Notes: generated from the sequence alone by a model not told the origin. Counted from the first letter of the stretch, positions 52,037-60,155 are shown. The stretch is DNA of 64,000 bases from an uncultured Bacteroidota bacterium (GCA_902786595.1 CADADB010000009.1:1-64000); one strand, 5' to 3'. Made by a program: numbers and translations.

Positions 52037-53941
52037 TTATAATGATGTGTTTAAAACTTTCTCTGTTTTTGCTGCTACGATGTTGGCTTGTTCATTCAAG
52101 TTGCCGTCCTCGTCCAATATGGGGACTTGTGCCAACTCACTCATGGATTTCACCATAATGGCAGCCTGCTGGAAGAGGCCAACTTGAGTCATATCCGTAT
52201 TGTTGAAATTATCCACGTAAGGATCCAGCTTGTGCAATTGGGCAATCGTGCGGGTTTCGAGGTCTGTTGTCAGTCCTTGTAATTCAAGTACACGCTGTTT
52301 GATGCCGGCCATCACAGTCCAGCTGGCCTCGGTTTGCGCTACCCATTCCTGCACTTCGGCGAGATGCTTGGTGGCTTCGGTGTATTTTCTGGAGTAGAAA
52401 GCAGAAGCAAGGGTGCCGACCGCAATCACAGCTAAGCCTGCAGTGGCTGTTGCGGTCAAGGCTGCCATTACCGTAGCCCCCGCTGCCATTCCTCCGCCCC
52501 CTGCAGCCACGGCACCGCCGCCTAACCAAGCCAACACGGCATTGGTGGCCGCCGCACCGGAAAGAGAGCTGATGGCAGTACCCGTACTGGCGGTTGCAAA
52601 TGCGGTCACCATACTTGTAACCAATGCAGGCGTGCCAGCTAACCCGATAGCTGCGAAACCGCCACCCACGGCCAACACCTTGGCAGCTTCGGAAGCCTTC
52701 ATATCGATTTGCTTCATTTCGGCAATTTCTTCAGGCTTAATATCAATTTCGGTTAAGAACTCGTATTCCTTGGCCTTGGATTTCTGGTTAAGACGTTCCA
52801 AATAGTCCAAGAATACTCCCACAGTATTGTGTAATGCTTCTAATCTTCTTTTGCCGAAAGTTTCTAATGCATCGTTCAGGTCATCACGGACAGCTTCGTT
52901 GGTGGCTTCCACTTCGGCTTGCAGCTTTTCAGCCTCTTCTTTGGTCTTAATGGATTTCTTCCGATCTTGTACGGCCTGAATGCCTGAAATCACTTTTAGC
53001 CCTTTGACAGAAGTTTGTCCTGCTTTCTTGGCTAATTCTCCTGACTTCTCAACGGTTTGTCGCCACAACTCAATTCGTTGTTCTGGATCTTTCAGTTCCA
53101 TGAGTTTGCCTCCGACAACTTGTACGGTGACCATTTTGTTGGACATCGAAAGATAGGCTTGCTGTCCTTTTTGGAGAGCGATCTGGGCAGTCTGCTTGGT
53201 CCACTCGCCCGCTTGGGCTGCGGCATCTTTTGTGTTTTCCCATGTTTTCTGTGCCACATCAGTCACTTTGTCTGTGGCCGTCTCGGCAAAATCGGTGATT
53301 TTGCTGATCAGATTGTCGTCCTCTTCTTTTGGCTTCTCTACAATCTTCATCACTTTGCGGACTTTCTGACCGGCTTCGTTAATGTAAATCTCATCGTAAG
53401 GAACTTTGCTTTTGGGGATTCGGGTGCCATCCAACAAGGTGACGATTTTATCCGTGGCCGCCACTTTTTCTGCAATGGCTACGGCTTTGTCGTCCAGTTT
53501 CGATTGTTTTACCAGCCCCCAGATTTGGGTGGCGGCCACGGGCCAAGCCACAAGTGCTGCAACCGCTGTTGGGAGCGCCTGCTGTCCGAACACTCCAACG
53601 CCGGCATCTATATGTATGTTGCCATTGTTAGGGTAAATGTTGATTTTCAAGGCGGTTTTCAAACCAACTGCGGATTTGACCAAGCCACCATTGGTGAGCG
53701 AGATGTCGTAATGGTTTTCTATTTTTTTGCAGTCCACCTCATATCCTTCCGCCTTGAACTCTTTCGTGATTTGTTCGGCAATACAGGGAATCAAGAGCAG
53801 GTCGCCGTTGATTTCTTTTGACGATTTGAATACGGCATCGTGCTTCTCTCTTGCTGCTTGAGCGATTCCCTGTCCTTTTTCTTTTGCGGCCTTTGCGACT
53901 TCCTGGCTTTTTTCTTTTAATTTGTCGAACAGTTTTGCCAT
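52037..53941 (-). CDS. 634-residue protein with Gly/Ala-rich hydrophobic core
   Basis: N-terminal amphipathic helix rich in Lys/Ala (KLKEKSQEVAKAAKEKGQG), a beta-rich part (LLLIPCIAEQITKEFKAEGY, KINIYPNNGNIHIDAGVGVFG), a long coiled-coil region, then at about 425-525 GTAISSLSGAAATNAVLAWL, GGGAVAAGGGGMAAGATVMA and AGLAVIAVGTLASAFYS. The last block recurs in otherwise unrelated bacterial proteins and looks membrane-inserting. A helical tail follows. No signal peptide. Pore formation or membrane remodelling is possible but unproven. Forms a tight gene set with the two downstream genes. Confidence 0.72.
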   Translation of the reverse strand: MAKLFDKLKEKSQEVAKAAKEKGQGIAQAAREKHDAVFKSSKEINGDLLLIPCIAEQITKEFKAEGYEVDCKKIENHYDISLTNGGLVKSAVGLKTALKINIYPNNGNIHIDAGVGVFGQQALPTAVAALVAWPVAATQIWGLVKQSKLDDKAVAIAEKVAATDKIVTLLDGTRIPKSKVPYDEIYINEAGQKVRKVMKIVEKPKEEDDNLISKITDFAETATDKVTDVAQKTWENTKDAAAQAGEWTKQTAQIALQKGQQAYLSMSNKMVTVQVVGGKLMELKDPEQRIELWRQTVEKSGELAKKAGQTSVKGLKVISGIQAVQDRKKSIKTKEEAEKLQAEVEATNEAVRDDLNDALETFGKRRLEALHNTVGVFLDYLERLNQKSKAKEYEFLTEIDIKPEEIAEMKQIDMKASEAAKVLAVGGGFAAIGLAGTPALVTSMVTAFATASTGTAISSLSGAAATNAVLAWLGGGAVAAGGGGMAAGATVMAALTATATAGLAVIAVGTLASAFYSRKYTEATKHLAEVQEWVAQTEASWTVMAGIKQRVLELQGLTTDLETRTIAQLHKLDPYVDNFNNTDMTQVGLFQQAAIMVKSMSELAQVPILDEDGNLNEQANIVAAKTEKVLNTSL

Positions 53942-54044
53942 ATTAAAGTTGTTTGTTTATGTTTGGGATTTTGTGATTAACAACAAGTAGAGCTTTTGTG
54001 TTGAAAATGCTAAATTTTGTAAGAAGAGACAGTCGTTACACTGA

Positions 54045-54287
54045 TTATTTCTCCCGTTTCAACGCCTCCTTTGCACTTTCGATGTTTCGCTTGATGGACT
54101 CGATGTTTCGGTCGTGAGAGACCGCGTGGTCGATTTTGGATTTGCGGTACGATGCCTTTGAGGAGGGCGAGGATGCGTTCTTGATCAGGCTCGCATAGCG
54201 TTCGTTGTCTCTTTTCTTGGCCTCGCGCTCGCGCTCCAACTGCGCCCGCAGGTCGATGATTTTCTTTTTGTAGTACTCTTTGCTCAT
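54045..54287 (-). CDS. Small coiled-coil protein, 80 residues
   Basis: Highly charged and wholly helical (MSKEYYKKKIIDLRAQLERE, IESIKRNIESAKEALKREK), with heptad periodicity at both ends and a Ser-rich middle (NASSPSSKASYRKSK). No family recognised. The leader shares a 20-bp motif (54313-54332) with that of the 57737 gene. Confidence 0.65.
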   Translation of the reverse strand: MSKEYYKKKIIDLRAQLEREREAKKRDNERYASLIKNASSPSSKASYRKSKIDHAVSHDRNIESIKRNIESAKEALKREK

Positions 54288-54350
54288 AATTATGTTATTT
54301 CTGTTATTTCGTCTATTCTTTTCCGGATTTTCGACGGACTCCGTTTATAC

Positions 54351-54521
54351 TTATCTCTGTCGTTTCTTTCCTTTGAGAAGACTGAGGATACCGCGTCCAA
54401 TCTTGCGTTCCAGACCGCCTCGGGTGGTGGGAATGCGGGTCTTGCGGGCGACTTTGGCCTTGATACCAGATATGCCGACGGCTCGTTTCAGGGAAAAAGA
54501 TAATCCTCGGAATAGTGACAT
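54351..54521 (-). CDS. Basic microprotein, 56 residues
   Basis: Short open frame MSLFRGLSFSLKRAVGISGI then KAKVARKTRIPTTRGGLERK and IGRGILSLLKGKKRQR with stop. Strongly basic (about 16 Lys/Arg), with an amphipathic start. It fits neatly between the 272-residue membrane protein and the coiled-coil protein genes (23 bp and 63 bp gaps) on the same strand. Nucleic-acid or membrane binding is plausible from composition only. Confidence 0.6.
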   Translation of the reverse strand: MSLFRGLSFSLKRAVGISGIKAKVARKTRIPTTRGGLERKIGRGILSLLKGKKRQR

Positions 54522-54544
54522 GATTTTTTTTTGAAATATGAGTG

Positions 54545-55363
54545 CTATAGATTTTTATTCTCTCGGAACCTTCTGTCTGGTGTGCCGTCTTTTTTCAAAT
54601 GTCTTTCTTCAATATAGTCACCCTCGATGTCAAAGTCGGGATATTCATTCAGGAACACGTATGTAATAAACTTCAAATGTGTTCCGATACGACTGCCTAA
54701 TTCTTTAATCGCATCACAGGTTCCTTTTCGTAATACTTTAGCCCAAACTGTATAAAACAAGCATCCACAAAGTATCATAATGGAAAGACCTTCAACAAAA
54801 ATCGCACCAATCCTCAACAGAACTTTGAAAATGCCGCCCACAATGATTCGAGCCATGCTTCTTTCATCGCCAATCATAAATCCATTGCCATCATCTTTGC
54901 CGCCGGAAATCATCGCTATGATGCATTCGAAATTATTCTTGATTTCCCTATACATTCCTTTAACATCATCCACAACTATCTGGCGTAAGAATGGGATAAA
55001 GAGAGAGTAAGCAGCAAAGCCAACAAAACACATTACCCAGAGACCCAGGAACAATATCGTAGCTATACGAAGCAAAAATATTCCAATCCAAGAAAGGATA
55101 CATAGCACCTTATTTTCCCCTTCGTAACAAATCGAGTCAATAAGTTTATTATATTGCTTTGCTATACTTGATGAAAGTTTGTTTATCCCATTATGGATAG
55201 GTTTTCGCAGAGGAAAAATAATGAGAGCGAAAAACATACAAGCCACAAGACCCATGATCAGGAAAGCATCAAACAAAATGATAGCAACAGCCAGCAAAGC
55301 TGTAATGACTCTCAATAATACTGCTAAAATAATTCTTGAAATTTTTGTTGTTTTTTCTGACAT
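54545..55363 (-). CDS. Membrane protein of unknown function, 272 residues
   Basis: About six hydrophobic segments in three pairs (VITALLAVAIILFDAFLIMG and MFFALIIFPL; ILSWIGIFLLRIATILFLG and WVMCFVGFAAYSLFI; ILCGCLFYTVWAKVL), the first and second pairs followed by similar amphipathic stretches, which suggests internal duplication. The tail HLKKDGTPDRRFRENKN carries the KDGTPD-x-RF motif seen at the ends of many small Bacteroidota proteins. It lies 24 bp after the ATP-grasp gene, so it is a candidate transporter or immunity protein for the graspetide-like product; this is inference. Confidence 0.7.
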   Translation of the reverse strand: MSEKTTKISRIILAVLLRVITALLAVAIILFDAFLIMGLVACMFFALIIFPLRKPIHNGINKLSSSIAKQYNKLIDSICYEGENKVLCILSWIGIFLLRIATILFLGLWVMCFVGFAAYSLFIPFLRQIVVDDVKGMYREIKNNFECIIAMISGGKDDGNGFMIGDERSMARIIVGGIFKVLLRIGAIFVEGLSIMILCGCLFYTVWAKVLRKGTCDAIKELGSRIGTHLKFITYVFLNEYPDFDIEGDYIEERHLKKDGTPDRRFRENKNL

Positions 55364-55387
55364 AATATTTGGTTTTTTATTGTTTTG

Positions 55388-56404
55388 TTAATTGTCGTCC
55401 TTTTTTGAATATGTCTTTTCGTATTTCGCCAAATTTCTAGCCACAATCTTGGAAATGTCATAACCCGTAAGTATCTCAATCCACAGCCACTGGCCGTTAG
55501 GATTACACTCCAAGAAGACGTAGTCGCCTTCTGGGGTCACGATAAAGTCGAAACAGCCGAATTTGAGCTTCATTTTCTCTAAAAATTGGAGGCAGAATGT
55601 CTTTATCTTTTCGGGGAGTTCCACAATTTCGTGTTTCAGGTCATAGTCGTAGCCCTGTCGCCAGTCAATTTTCCCCTTGTCGTCATCCATCGCCTGCGAG
55701 TCGATTTTGCAGGCGACGACATCATTGCAGCATACAGTGATTCGCAACTCATACGCTTTTTCCACGTAGTTCTGGACGAAGTTCACGCTTTGCGAGAAGG
55801 CACTTTCCGGCATTTGTTGCAAATCGGCAGTCCTCACTTTTTGTGAGTAGAAAACGTACTCTTCGTCGGTGTCACCGACCAGCACACTGCTGCTGCCAAT
55901 GGGTTTCAACGACAGGAACTCGTAAGGCGCGGTCATCGCTATGATTTTATCCCGCATGTTGGAGAAGCACGTGTCGGGAATGTGCATCCCTAATGAACGG
56001 GCAACCGATAGCTGTAGCATCTTTGAGTCGGCGGGGCGGTCTTCCACGATGTTGCCGATAGAGTAAATGTTGCGCATCCAATAACGCAGGAAACTCAGGA
56101 AGCTGTGTGCCTCATCCAAGATGTGTTTGTTGATTTCCTCGTTCTCGTGTTGTACGGGTAATGAGGACGGTACCGAGGGACGGCGGTCCCAGACCGCCGT
56201 CACCTGATGCCCGTACATTTCCCGTCCGTTGCGGATGTTTCTGATATAGAAGTCGTATCCCTCATCGTTGCACCACCATCCAAACCGATAGTCCGTCATA
56301 AGACATTCCGTGTTAAACCGGAACACCTCAACGCCCCATTCGGTCAAATATTTGATGACGTTGGTCGGGTGTGTATCTTCCTTGTTTGTGAAAATCAGGA
56401 TCAT
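55388..56404 (-). CDS. ATP-grasp peptide maturase (graspetide ligase, MvdD/GwsG-like)
   Basis: 338 residues. N-terminal Rossmann-like start MILIFTNKEDTHPTNVIKYL, the substrate region VWDRRPSVP typical of MvdC/D-type ligases, then the ATP-grasp fold: LKPIGSSSVL (ATP lysine loop), YELRITVCCNDVVACKIDSQ, and FGCFDFIVTPEGDYVFLECN leading to the Mg-binding Glu299 and Asn301/Asn303 in ECNPNGQW. Such enzymes make ester or amide macrocycles between acidic and Thr/Ser/Lys side chains of a precursor peptide. The candidate precursor is encoded 9 bp upstream. Confidence 0.88.
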   Translation of the reverse strand: MILIFTNKEDTHPTNVIKYLTEWGVEVFRFNTECLMTDYRFGWWCNDEGYDFYIRNIRNGREMYGHQVTAVWDRRPSVPSSLPVQHENEEINKHILDEAHSFLSFLRYWMRNIYSIGNIVEDRPADSKMLQLSVARSLGMHIPDTCFSNMRDKIIAMTAPYEFLSLKPIGSSSVLVGDTDEEYVFYSQKVRTADLQQMPESAFSQSVNFVQNYVEKAYELRITVCCNDVVACKIDSQAMDDDKGKIDWRQGYDYDLKHEIVELPEKIKTFCLQFLEKMKLKFGCFDFIVTPEGDYVFLECNPNGQWLWIEILTGYDISKIVARNLAKYEKTYSKKDDN

Positions 56405-56413
56405 CAGCCTATC

Positions 56414-56668
56414 TTATTTCACGGTTTTTGAATCGTCAATCTCGTTCTTTTTATCAGTTGTGTAAAGAACGCCAGTTCCTGCTGATTTCTTTTTTGTTGA
56501 TTGGGATTTTAAGCAGCGGGTGCCGATGGTTCGCATCTCGTAAGAGAGTTGGTTTTCCTCGTCATAGTTGAACACCATAGGCGTTATTTCCTGTATTGGT
56601 GTCGGTGTCGTGAAATTCATCAGCAACGGCATAATGTTGCTGTTCCCATTTTGATTAACTCTTAACAT
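56414..56668 (-). CDS. Candidate graspetide precursor peptide
   Basis: 84 residues. The leader part contains FNYDEENQLSYE (33-44), similar to the YDxxxQ-x motif of ATP-grasp target peptides, and MPLLMNFTTPTPIQE, reminiscent of leader helices bound by these ligases. The C-terminal 20 residues (65-84; TGVLYTTDKKNEIDDSKTVK) combine Thr/Lys/Ser donors with Asp/Glu acceptors, as expected for a crosslinked core. It lies 9 bp before the ligase gene. No protease motif (GG) is evident at the junction. Assignment rests on position and composition. Confidence 0.68.
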   Translation of the reverse strand: MLRVNQNGNSNIMPLLMNFTTPTPIQEITPMVFNYDEENQLSYEMRTIGTRCLKSQSTKKKSAGTGVLYTTDKKNEIDDSKTVK

Positions 56669-56795
56669 AATTAATTGATTTATTTGATGATTAGAGGATT
56701 TTTGGGACCTCTTATACCCGTTTTTGTTTTGTTTTTTGTTTTTCCTCGCTATGTCAATAATGACGAGGGCATTTTCGATTTTGGTTGATTTGAGA

Positions 56796-57737
56796 TTAAT
56801 CTTGTTCGAACGTGTTATATATCAGAGTTATATTTTCAACGAACCACTGTATGACAGTATCTTCTTCGCCACTATAATCACCTGTTACTTCCCAATAATA
56901 TTTGTCTTTGGCCTTAACACCTTGTTTTGTAGAACTTAATGAGGGGATTTTTGTATAAACATCATTGTCGTCAATAAAAGCTTCAATCTTTTCTTTGTTT
57001 GCTTCACCTCTTACTTCAACAAACACATTGGTTGTTGAATATCTTGTAGAATATTGAGCGAAATATTTAAGATAATCTTTTTCCGACTTTATGCCCATAT
57101 AAGGTCTGCCAGTGGGATAGGAACATTTCTCCTTGATTTCTGTCGGAAGATTGCTTTGTAATTTTTCAAAAAAGTCACTTGCTTTTTGTGCCTGTTCACC
57201 TGCTAAAGGGGCTGAATTAGTGTCATCACTCTCACTTGAAAGGTCTTTTTTATTCTGATCAACCATCCTTTTCAAGTCATTAAATGTTTTACTGTCGGAG
57301 TTGATTAACAAATCGCGTTCAAATATTGCAATCGCATTTGTCACATGCTTTCTGGAGGCTCCATAAACAAATTCTTGACCTGCTTTGATTTCGTACTGAC
57401 TATTGTCCACCTCCTTGTTTTTCTTTTTTGAGGTCTGTAGGTGATCATAAATCTGATTAGTAAGAATATTACGGATAATGTCGTCTGGCTTTCCTTCTAT
57501 ATAGGGATATTCAAAAACATCAAATAGCTTGCAAGTCTCACATAATTCAGTATGGGTTCCATTCCAACGTTGTTTCATCGCAACATCCCATTTGTCATCG
57601 TAATTGTCATCGTTGGCAGTAGTCATACCTATTTTCAGCCAATATCCCAATTCAATGGACATTTTATCCTTCACGTTTTTTCTATAAATGCTTTCAACTC
57701 GTTTGGGACCTAACACATAAATAATAGTTCTTTTCAT
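56796..57737 (-). CDS. GIY-YIG/T5orf172-like protein
   Basis: 313 residues. N-terminal block IIYVLGPKRVESIYRKNV, LGYWLKIGMTTANDDN, AMKQRWNGTHT and CKLFDVFEYPYI matches the pattern of T5orf172-type GIY-YIG nucleases (Y..L...Y.KIG.T....R). A helical middle with an acidic patch (LSSESDDTNSAPLAGEQAQK) and a C-terminal (RPYMGIKSEKDYLKYFAQYS, TTNVFVEVRGEANKEKI) are unrecognised. The catalytic Glu of GIY-YIG enzymes could not be placed. AT-rich. May be unrelated to the graspetide-like genes that follow. Confidence 0.6.
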   Translation of the reverse strand: MKRTIIYVLGPKRVESIYRKNVKDKMSIELGYWLKIGMTTANDDNYDDKWDVAMKQRWNGTHTELCETCKLFDVFEYPYIEGKPDDIIRNILTNQIYDHLQTSKKKNKEVDNSQYEIKAGQEFVYGASRKHVTNAIAIFERDLLINSDSKTFNDLKRMVDQNKKDLSSESDDTNSAPLAGEQAQKASDFFEKLQSNLPTEIKEKCSYPTGRPYMGIKSEKDYLKYFAQYSTRYSTTNVFVEVRGEANKEKIEAFIDDNDVYTKIPSLSSTKQGVKAKDKYYWEVTGDYSGEEDTVIQWFVENITLIYNTFEQD

Positions 57738-57888
57738 AATTATGATAATGTCGATAAGTATTACTTCTTCATTCTTACTCGTTCCTATTATCTTCCGGAT
57801 TTTCTGCTTTCTCCGAATGAATCAAAACTGTTTTTGTTGTCAAATTAGTTTTCTCAAATCAAAAGCCTTTTTAGATAAGTTCTCTACT

Positions 57889-58140
57889 TTACAAATTGTC
57901 CTTCAATGCTTTTTTGCTTCCAAAACATAGTTCTTCAGGAAACAGAACCATTTTCTTGATCTCGGGCAGTTCAAGGCTGTAAAGAATGGTTGTCTCCAGT
58001 TCGGAAACGCCCATTTTGAACGTGCAGTCAATCTGACGAACAACACCCTCTTGGATCTTGTTGTCGTATAGGACAAATACTGGTTCGTTAATTCCGAACT
58101 TTGCAGAAAAATTCTCGACTCGTTTGGGATTGTGCCTCAT
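57889..58140 (-). CDS. Hypothetical protein, 83 residues
   Basis: Soluble, beta-rich (NEPVFVLYDNKIQEGVVRQID, MGVSELETTILYSLEL, KMVLFPEELCFGSK), suggestive of a small SH3/KOW-like barrel. No family recognised. First gene of the minus-strand run; the dispersed repeat copy 2 begins 114 bp upstream. Confidence 0.6.
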   Translation of the reverse strand: MRHNPKRVENFSAKFGINEPVFVLYDNKIQEGVVRQIDCTFKMGVSELETTILYSLELPEIKKMVLFPEELCFGSKKALKDNL

Positions 58141-58253
58141 TCTTTTGATGACTTCTTATGTGATTACACTCATAATTTCAAGTTTCTGTTGTTGTTTTTT
58201 GTTTTTGTTAGAAATATCATTTCCTCCGCTTGAGCATGCAACCGCTTTTCCGA

Positions 58254-58404
58254 ACAAAAAAAAGGCGTGGCCTGTCTTTGTCGTCAAAGAGGTTCTAGCA
58301 AAACCCAAGCAGAAAACAAAAAACAATCCACGCCTGTTGCAGGCATGATCACTGTAATTGCTTTTCTGCTGTTGATTAAAATTTGCTAGATTTCTTTGAC
58401 AAAC
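58254..58404. repeat. Dispersed repeat copy 2, module A within a long imperfect inverted repeat
   Basis: Module A (58254-58326) matches 46671-46742. Here it forms one arm of a hairpin: 58283-58302 pairs with 58379-58400 and 58307-58327 with 58356-58370, around an apex stem GCCTG/CAGGC (58332-58344). Copy 1 lacks the second arm and apex. The shape suggests a MITE-like element or a long structured RNA. Confidence 0.7.
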
Positions 58405-58506
58405 AAAAAGCGATTGCACGATAACTAAAGAACGTCAATTTTTCGAGGAAAACATGCTGCAAAAATATAAAAAAATCATACACAAGCGTGAATTGTGTTT
58501 TTTTCA

Positions 58507-58597
58507 AAGAACGGCGTGAAATCCGTTGCCTGTGATTTCACGCCGCAAAAATAACAACTTGATGGATAGGCTGTTTGGTCCGAATTGGTCCGAATTA
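58507..58597 (-). repeat. Dispersed repeat copy 2, module B
   Basis: Matches 46743-46832: tandem TTCGGACCAA, a TTATTTTTGC promoter-like box and a perfect 12-bp hairpin CGGCGTGAAATC/GATTTCACGCCG on the minus strand. A second promoter-like TATATTTTTGC lies between modules B and A near 58453-58463. A diverged GGTCC pair also occurs at 60186-60205. Confidence 0.7.
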
Positions 58598-58777
58598 GGG
58601 TCGGCTGTTATGGGTTGCTCTCGCAAGGGCCCCTATCATCGTCGCTTCATCGTTTCATCGCTTCATCGTCAAATTTTCGCCAAATCACGACCTTAAAATT
58701 TACAATTAGAAATCGAATAGTTAACTGAATTTTTGTAAAAGATTGACTCTCAGCGAGAAATAAATTACGCAAAGCCC

Positions 58778-58808
58778 TTGACAAACGGGATGTTTTGTTG
58801 TACCTTTG
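58778..58808 (+). promoter_or_regulatory. Promoter of the PBECR-like nuclease gene
   Basis: TTG (58778-58780), 20 nt, TACCTTTG (58801-58808). It gives a leader of about 100 nt that contains the inverted repeat at 58855-58878. Confidence 0.65.
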
Positions 58809-58854
58809 TCATCGGAAATGCGGTTGAACAATGGGGCATTTGTGTTCCCGTTTC

Positions 58855-58878
58855 AGAGACGCGCCATGGCACGTCTCT
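58855..58878. repeat. 24-bp palindrome in the nuclease leader
   Basis: AGAGACG-C-GCCATGGC-A-CGTCTCT: 7 + 4 base pairs with one mismatch. Centred 49 bp before the start codon; could be an operator, an RNA hairpin, or a dispersed repeat unit. Confidence 0.7.
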
Positions 58879-58915
58879 ACGGATGACTGCCTGACCGGAA
58901 CGAACAAAAAAAAGA

Positions 58916-59365
58916 ATGACGAAAACTAATATTAAAGAAGCAGTTGTAGAAACAGGGAAATATGGTCCAGTGTACAGACAATTTGCGGGGAAGCCAAAAG
59001 AGGCTATCAAATTTCTACGTGAAAAGAAAAATGGCGAATGTATAGCAGCCCTGTACCGCAGCGACATTGGGGACATTGACATCGTTTGGGGAGAAATTAC
59101 AGACCCGATCAAACACAAAGGATATGGTTTGGCTCACATTATTGACAAGCACGAACTTGAAATCAATAAGTTGGGATTTAATGTGGAAGATTTTGTACCT
59201 ATCGTCGTTCAATTTGGCAATTTCAATCTAAAGAAGTCAGACAGTCAGAAAAAAGTGTTTGAAAGCGAGACTTTCAGATTTGTTGTGGCATTGGAAAACG
59301 AACAGAATGGGAAGATAAAGAAATGGTTGCTCTCAGCCTTTGATATATTAAAAAGACCGAAGTGA
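58916..59365 (+). CDS. Stand-alone PBECR-like (barnase-EndoU-ColicinE5/D-RelE) nuclease
   Basis: 149 residues. The core IDIVWGEITDPIKHKGYGLA plus HIIDKHELEI and later FRFVVALENEQNGKIKKWLL follows the pattern of phage-barnase-EndoU-ColicinE5/D-RelE-like nucleases (VxWGxxxxxGxGLxHIxxKH), with His in HII and KHE as likely catalytic residues. These domains normally sit at the C-terminus of phage or conjugative proteins; here it is the entire protein, with its own promoter and terminator. No obvious immunity gene follows. RNA is the presumed target by family. Confidence 0.75.
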   Translation: MTKTNIKEAVVETGKYGPVYRQFAGKPKEAIKFLREKKNGECIAALYRSDIGDIDIVWGEITDPIKHKGYGLAHIIDKHELEINKLGFNVEDFVPIVVQFGNFNLKKSDSQKKVFESETFRFVVALENEQNGKIKKWLLSAFDILKRPK

Positions 59366-59376
59366 ACCTTCGGTCT
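59354..59376 (+). terminator. Terminator overlapping the nuclease stop codon
   Basis: Stem AGACCGAAG (59354-59362) / CTTCGGTCT (59368-59376). The last three codons and the TGA lie in the 5' arm and loop; a T-rich tail follows. Confidence 0.7.
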
Positions 59377-59567
59377 TATATTGTTCGTCACTGCCAAAAA
59401 CATCGACGCTGACAGTCTTCGTTACCTGCGCTGTATGGTAAAACGACACCGCAAAGATACACTTTTTTAATGTCCACACAATATTCGATATTTTTTTTAT
59501 AAACCGAAAAGGCACGTTTTGTCAACCAACGCACCATCTATCGTTCCAATCATCGTCATTCATCGCT

Positions 59568-60137
59568 TCATCGCATCATCGACACTTCCGTGAGACCGCC
59601 TTTGTTGCCGACCACGAACAGTGTCGGGGCGTTGCTACCGTGTACGAAGTTGTCGAGGTAGAGCGGCTCCCCGATGACGAAACAGGAACAGGAGAAGGAG
59701 TCGCCGGGCTTGAGCTTGGAGTTCTCGCTTTCCATCACCATGAAACTCCCTTCGCCGAGGTGACGCAGCAGCACACGGCGGTCAGGAGACCACGCGATGC
59801 GCACGAGACCTTCCTCAGGGATCTCTTCGGGATGCAGGGCGCGACCAAGCACCAGGTTCGAGGATTCGCCTGTGCGGTTGTGGTTGGTCAGGAAGTCCTC
59901 CCAGTCGCGGAAACCCACGCAACGGGCGAGAACGGATAGGGTGGAGTAGCGGGTGGTGTCGTAGCCCTCCACATAACCCCAGATGCGCTTGAGGGTAGTC
60001 ACGCCGAGCGTCTCTTTGCAACGCTCCTGGATCACGCCGGTCAGGAACTGGAAGTCGGCTGGGGTCTTCATCTTGCGTGACACGGACTCCTCCACCATTT
60101 CGCGAAGTTGCAGGATTTCTGTTTCGTTGGGCTTCAT
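59568..60137 (-). CDS. Conserved Bacteroidota hypothetical with helical N-terminal domain
   Basis: 189 residues. N-terminal helical domain (about 1-90) with TTLKRIWGYVEGYDTTRYST and CVGFRDWEDFL, a recurring Bacteroidota module that resembles an HTH-like fold. It is followed by a small beta domain (PDRRVLLRHLGEGSFMVMES, KPGDSFSCSCFVIGEPLYLD). Probably a cytoplasmic regulator or sensor; function unknown. Own promoter at 60156-60164. Downstream of the stop a TCATCGC-type tandem repeat (59555-59583) begins. Confidence 0.75.
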   Translation of the reverse strand: MKPNETEILQLREMVEESVSRKMKTPADFQFLTGVIQERCKETLGVTTLKRIWGYVEGYDTTRYSTLSVLARCVGFRDWEDFLTNHNRTGESSNLVLGRALHPEEIPEEGLVRIAWSPDRRVLLRHLGEGSFMVMESENSKLKPGDSFSCSCFVIGEPLYLDNFVHGSNAPTLFVVGNKGGLTEVSMMR

Positions 60138-60155
60138 AAGGGATTTTTTAGACGC

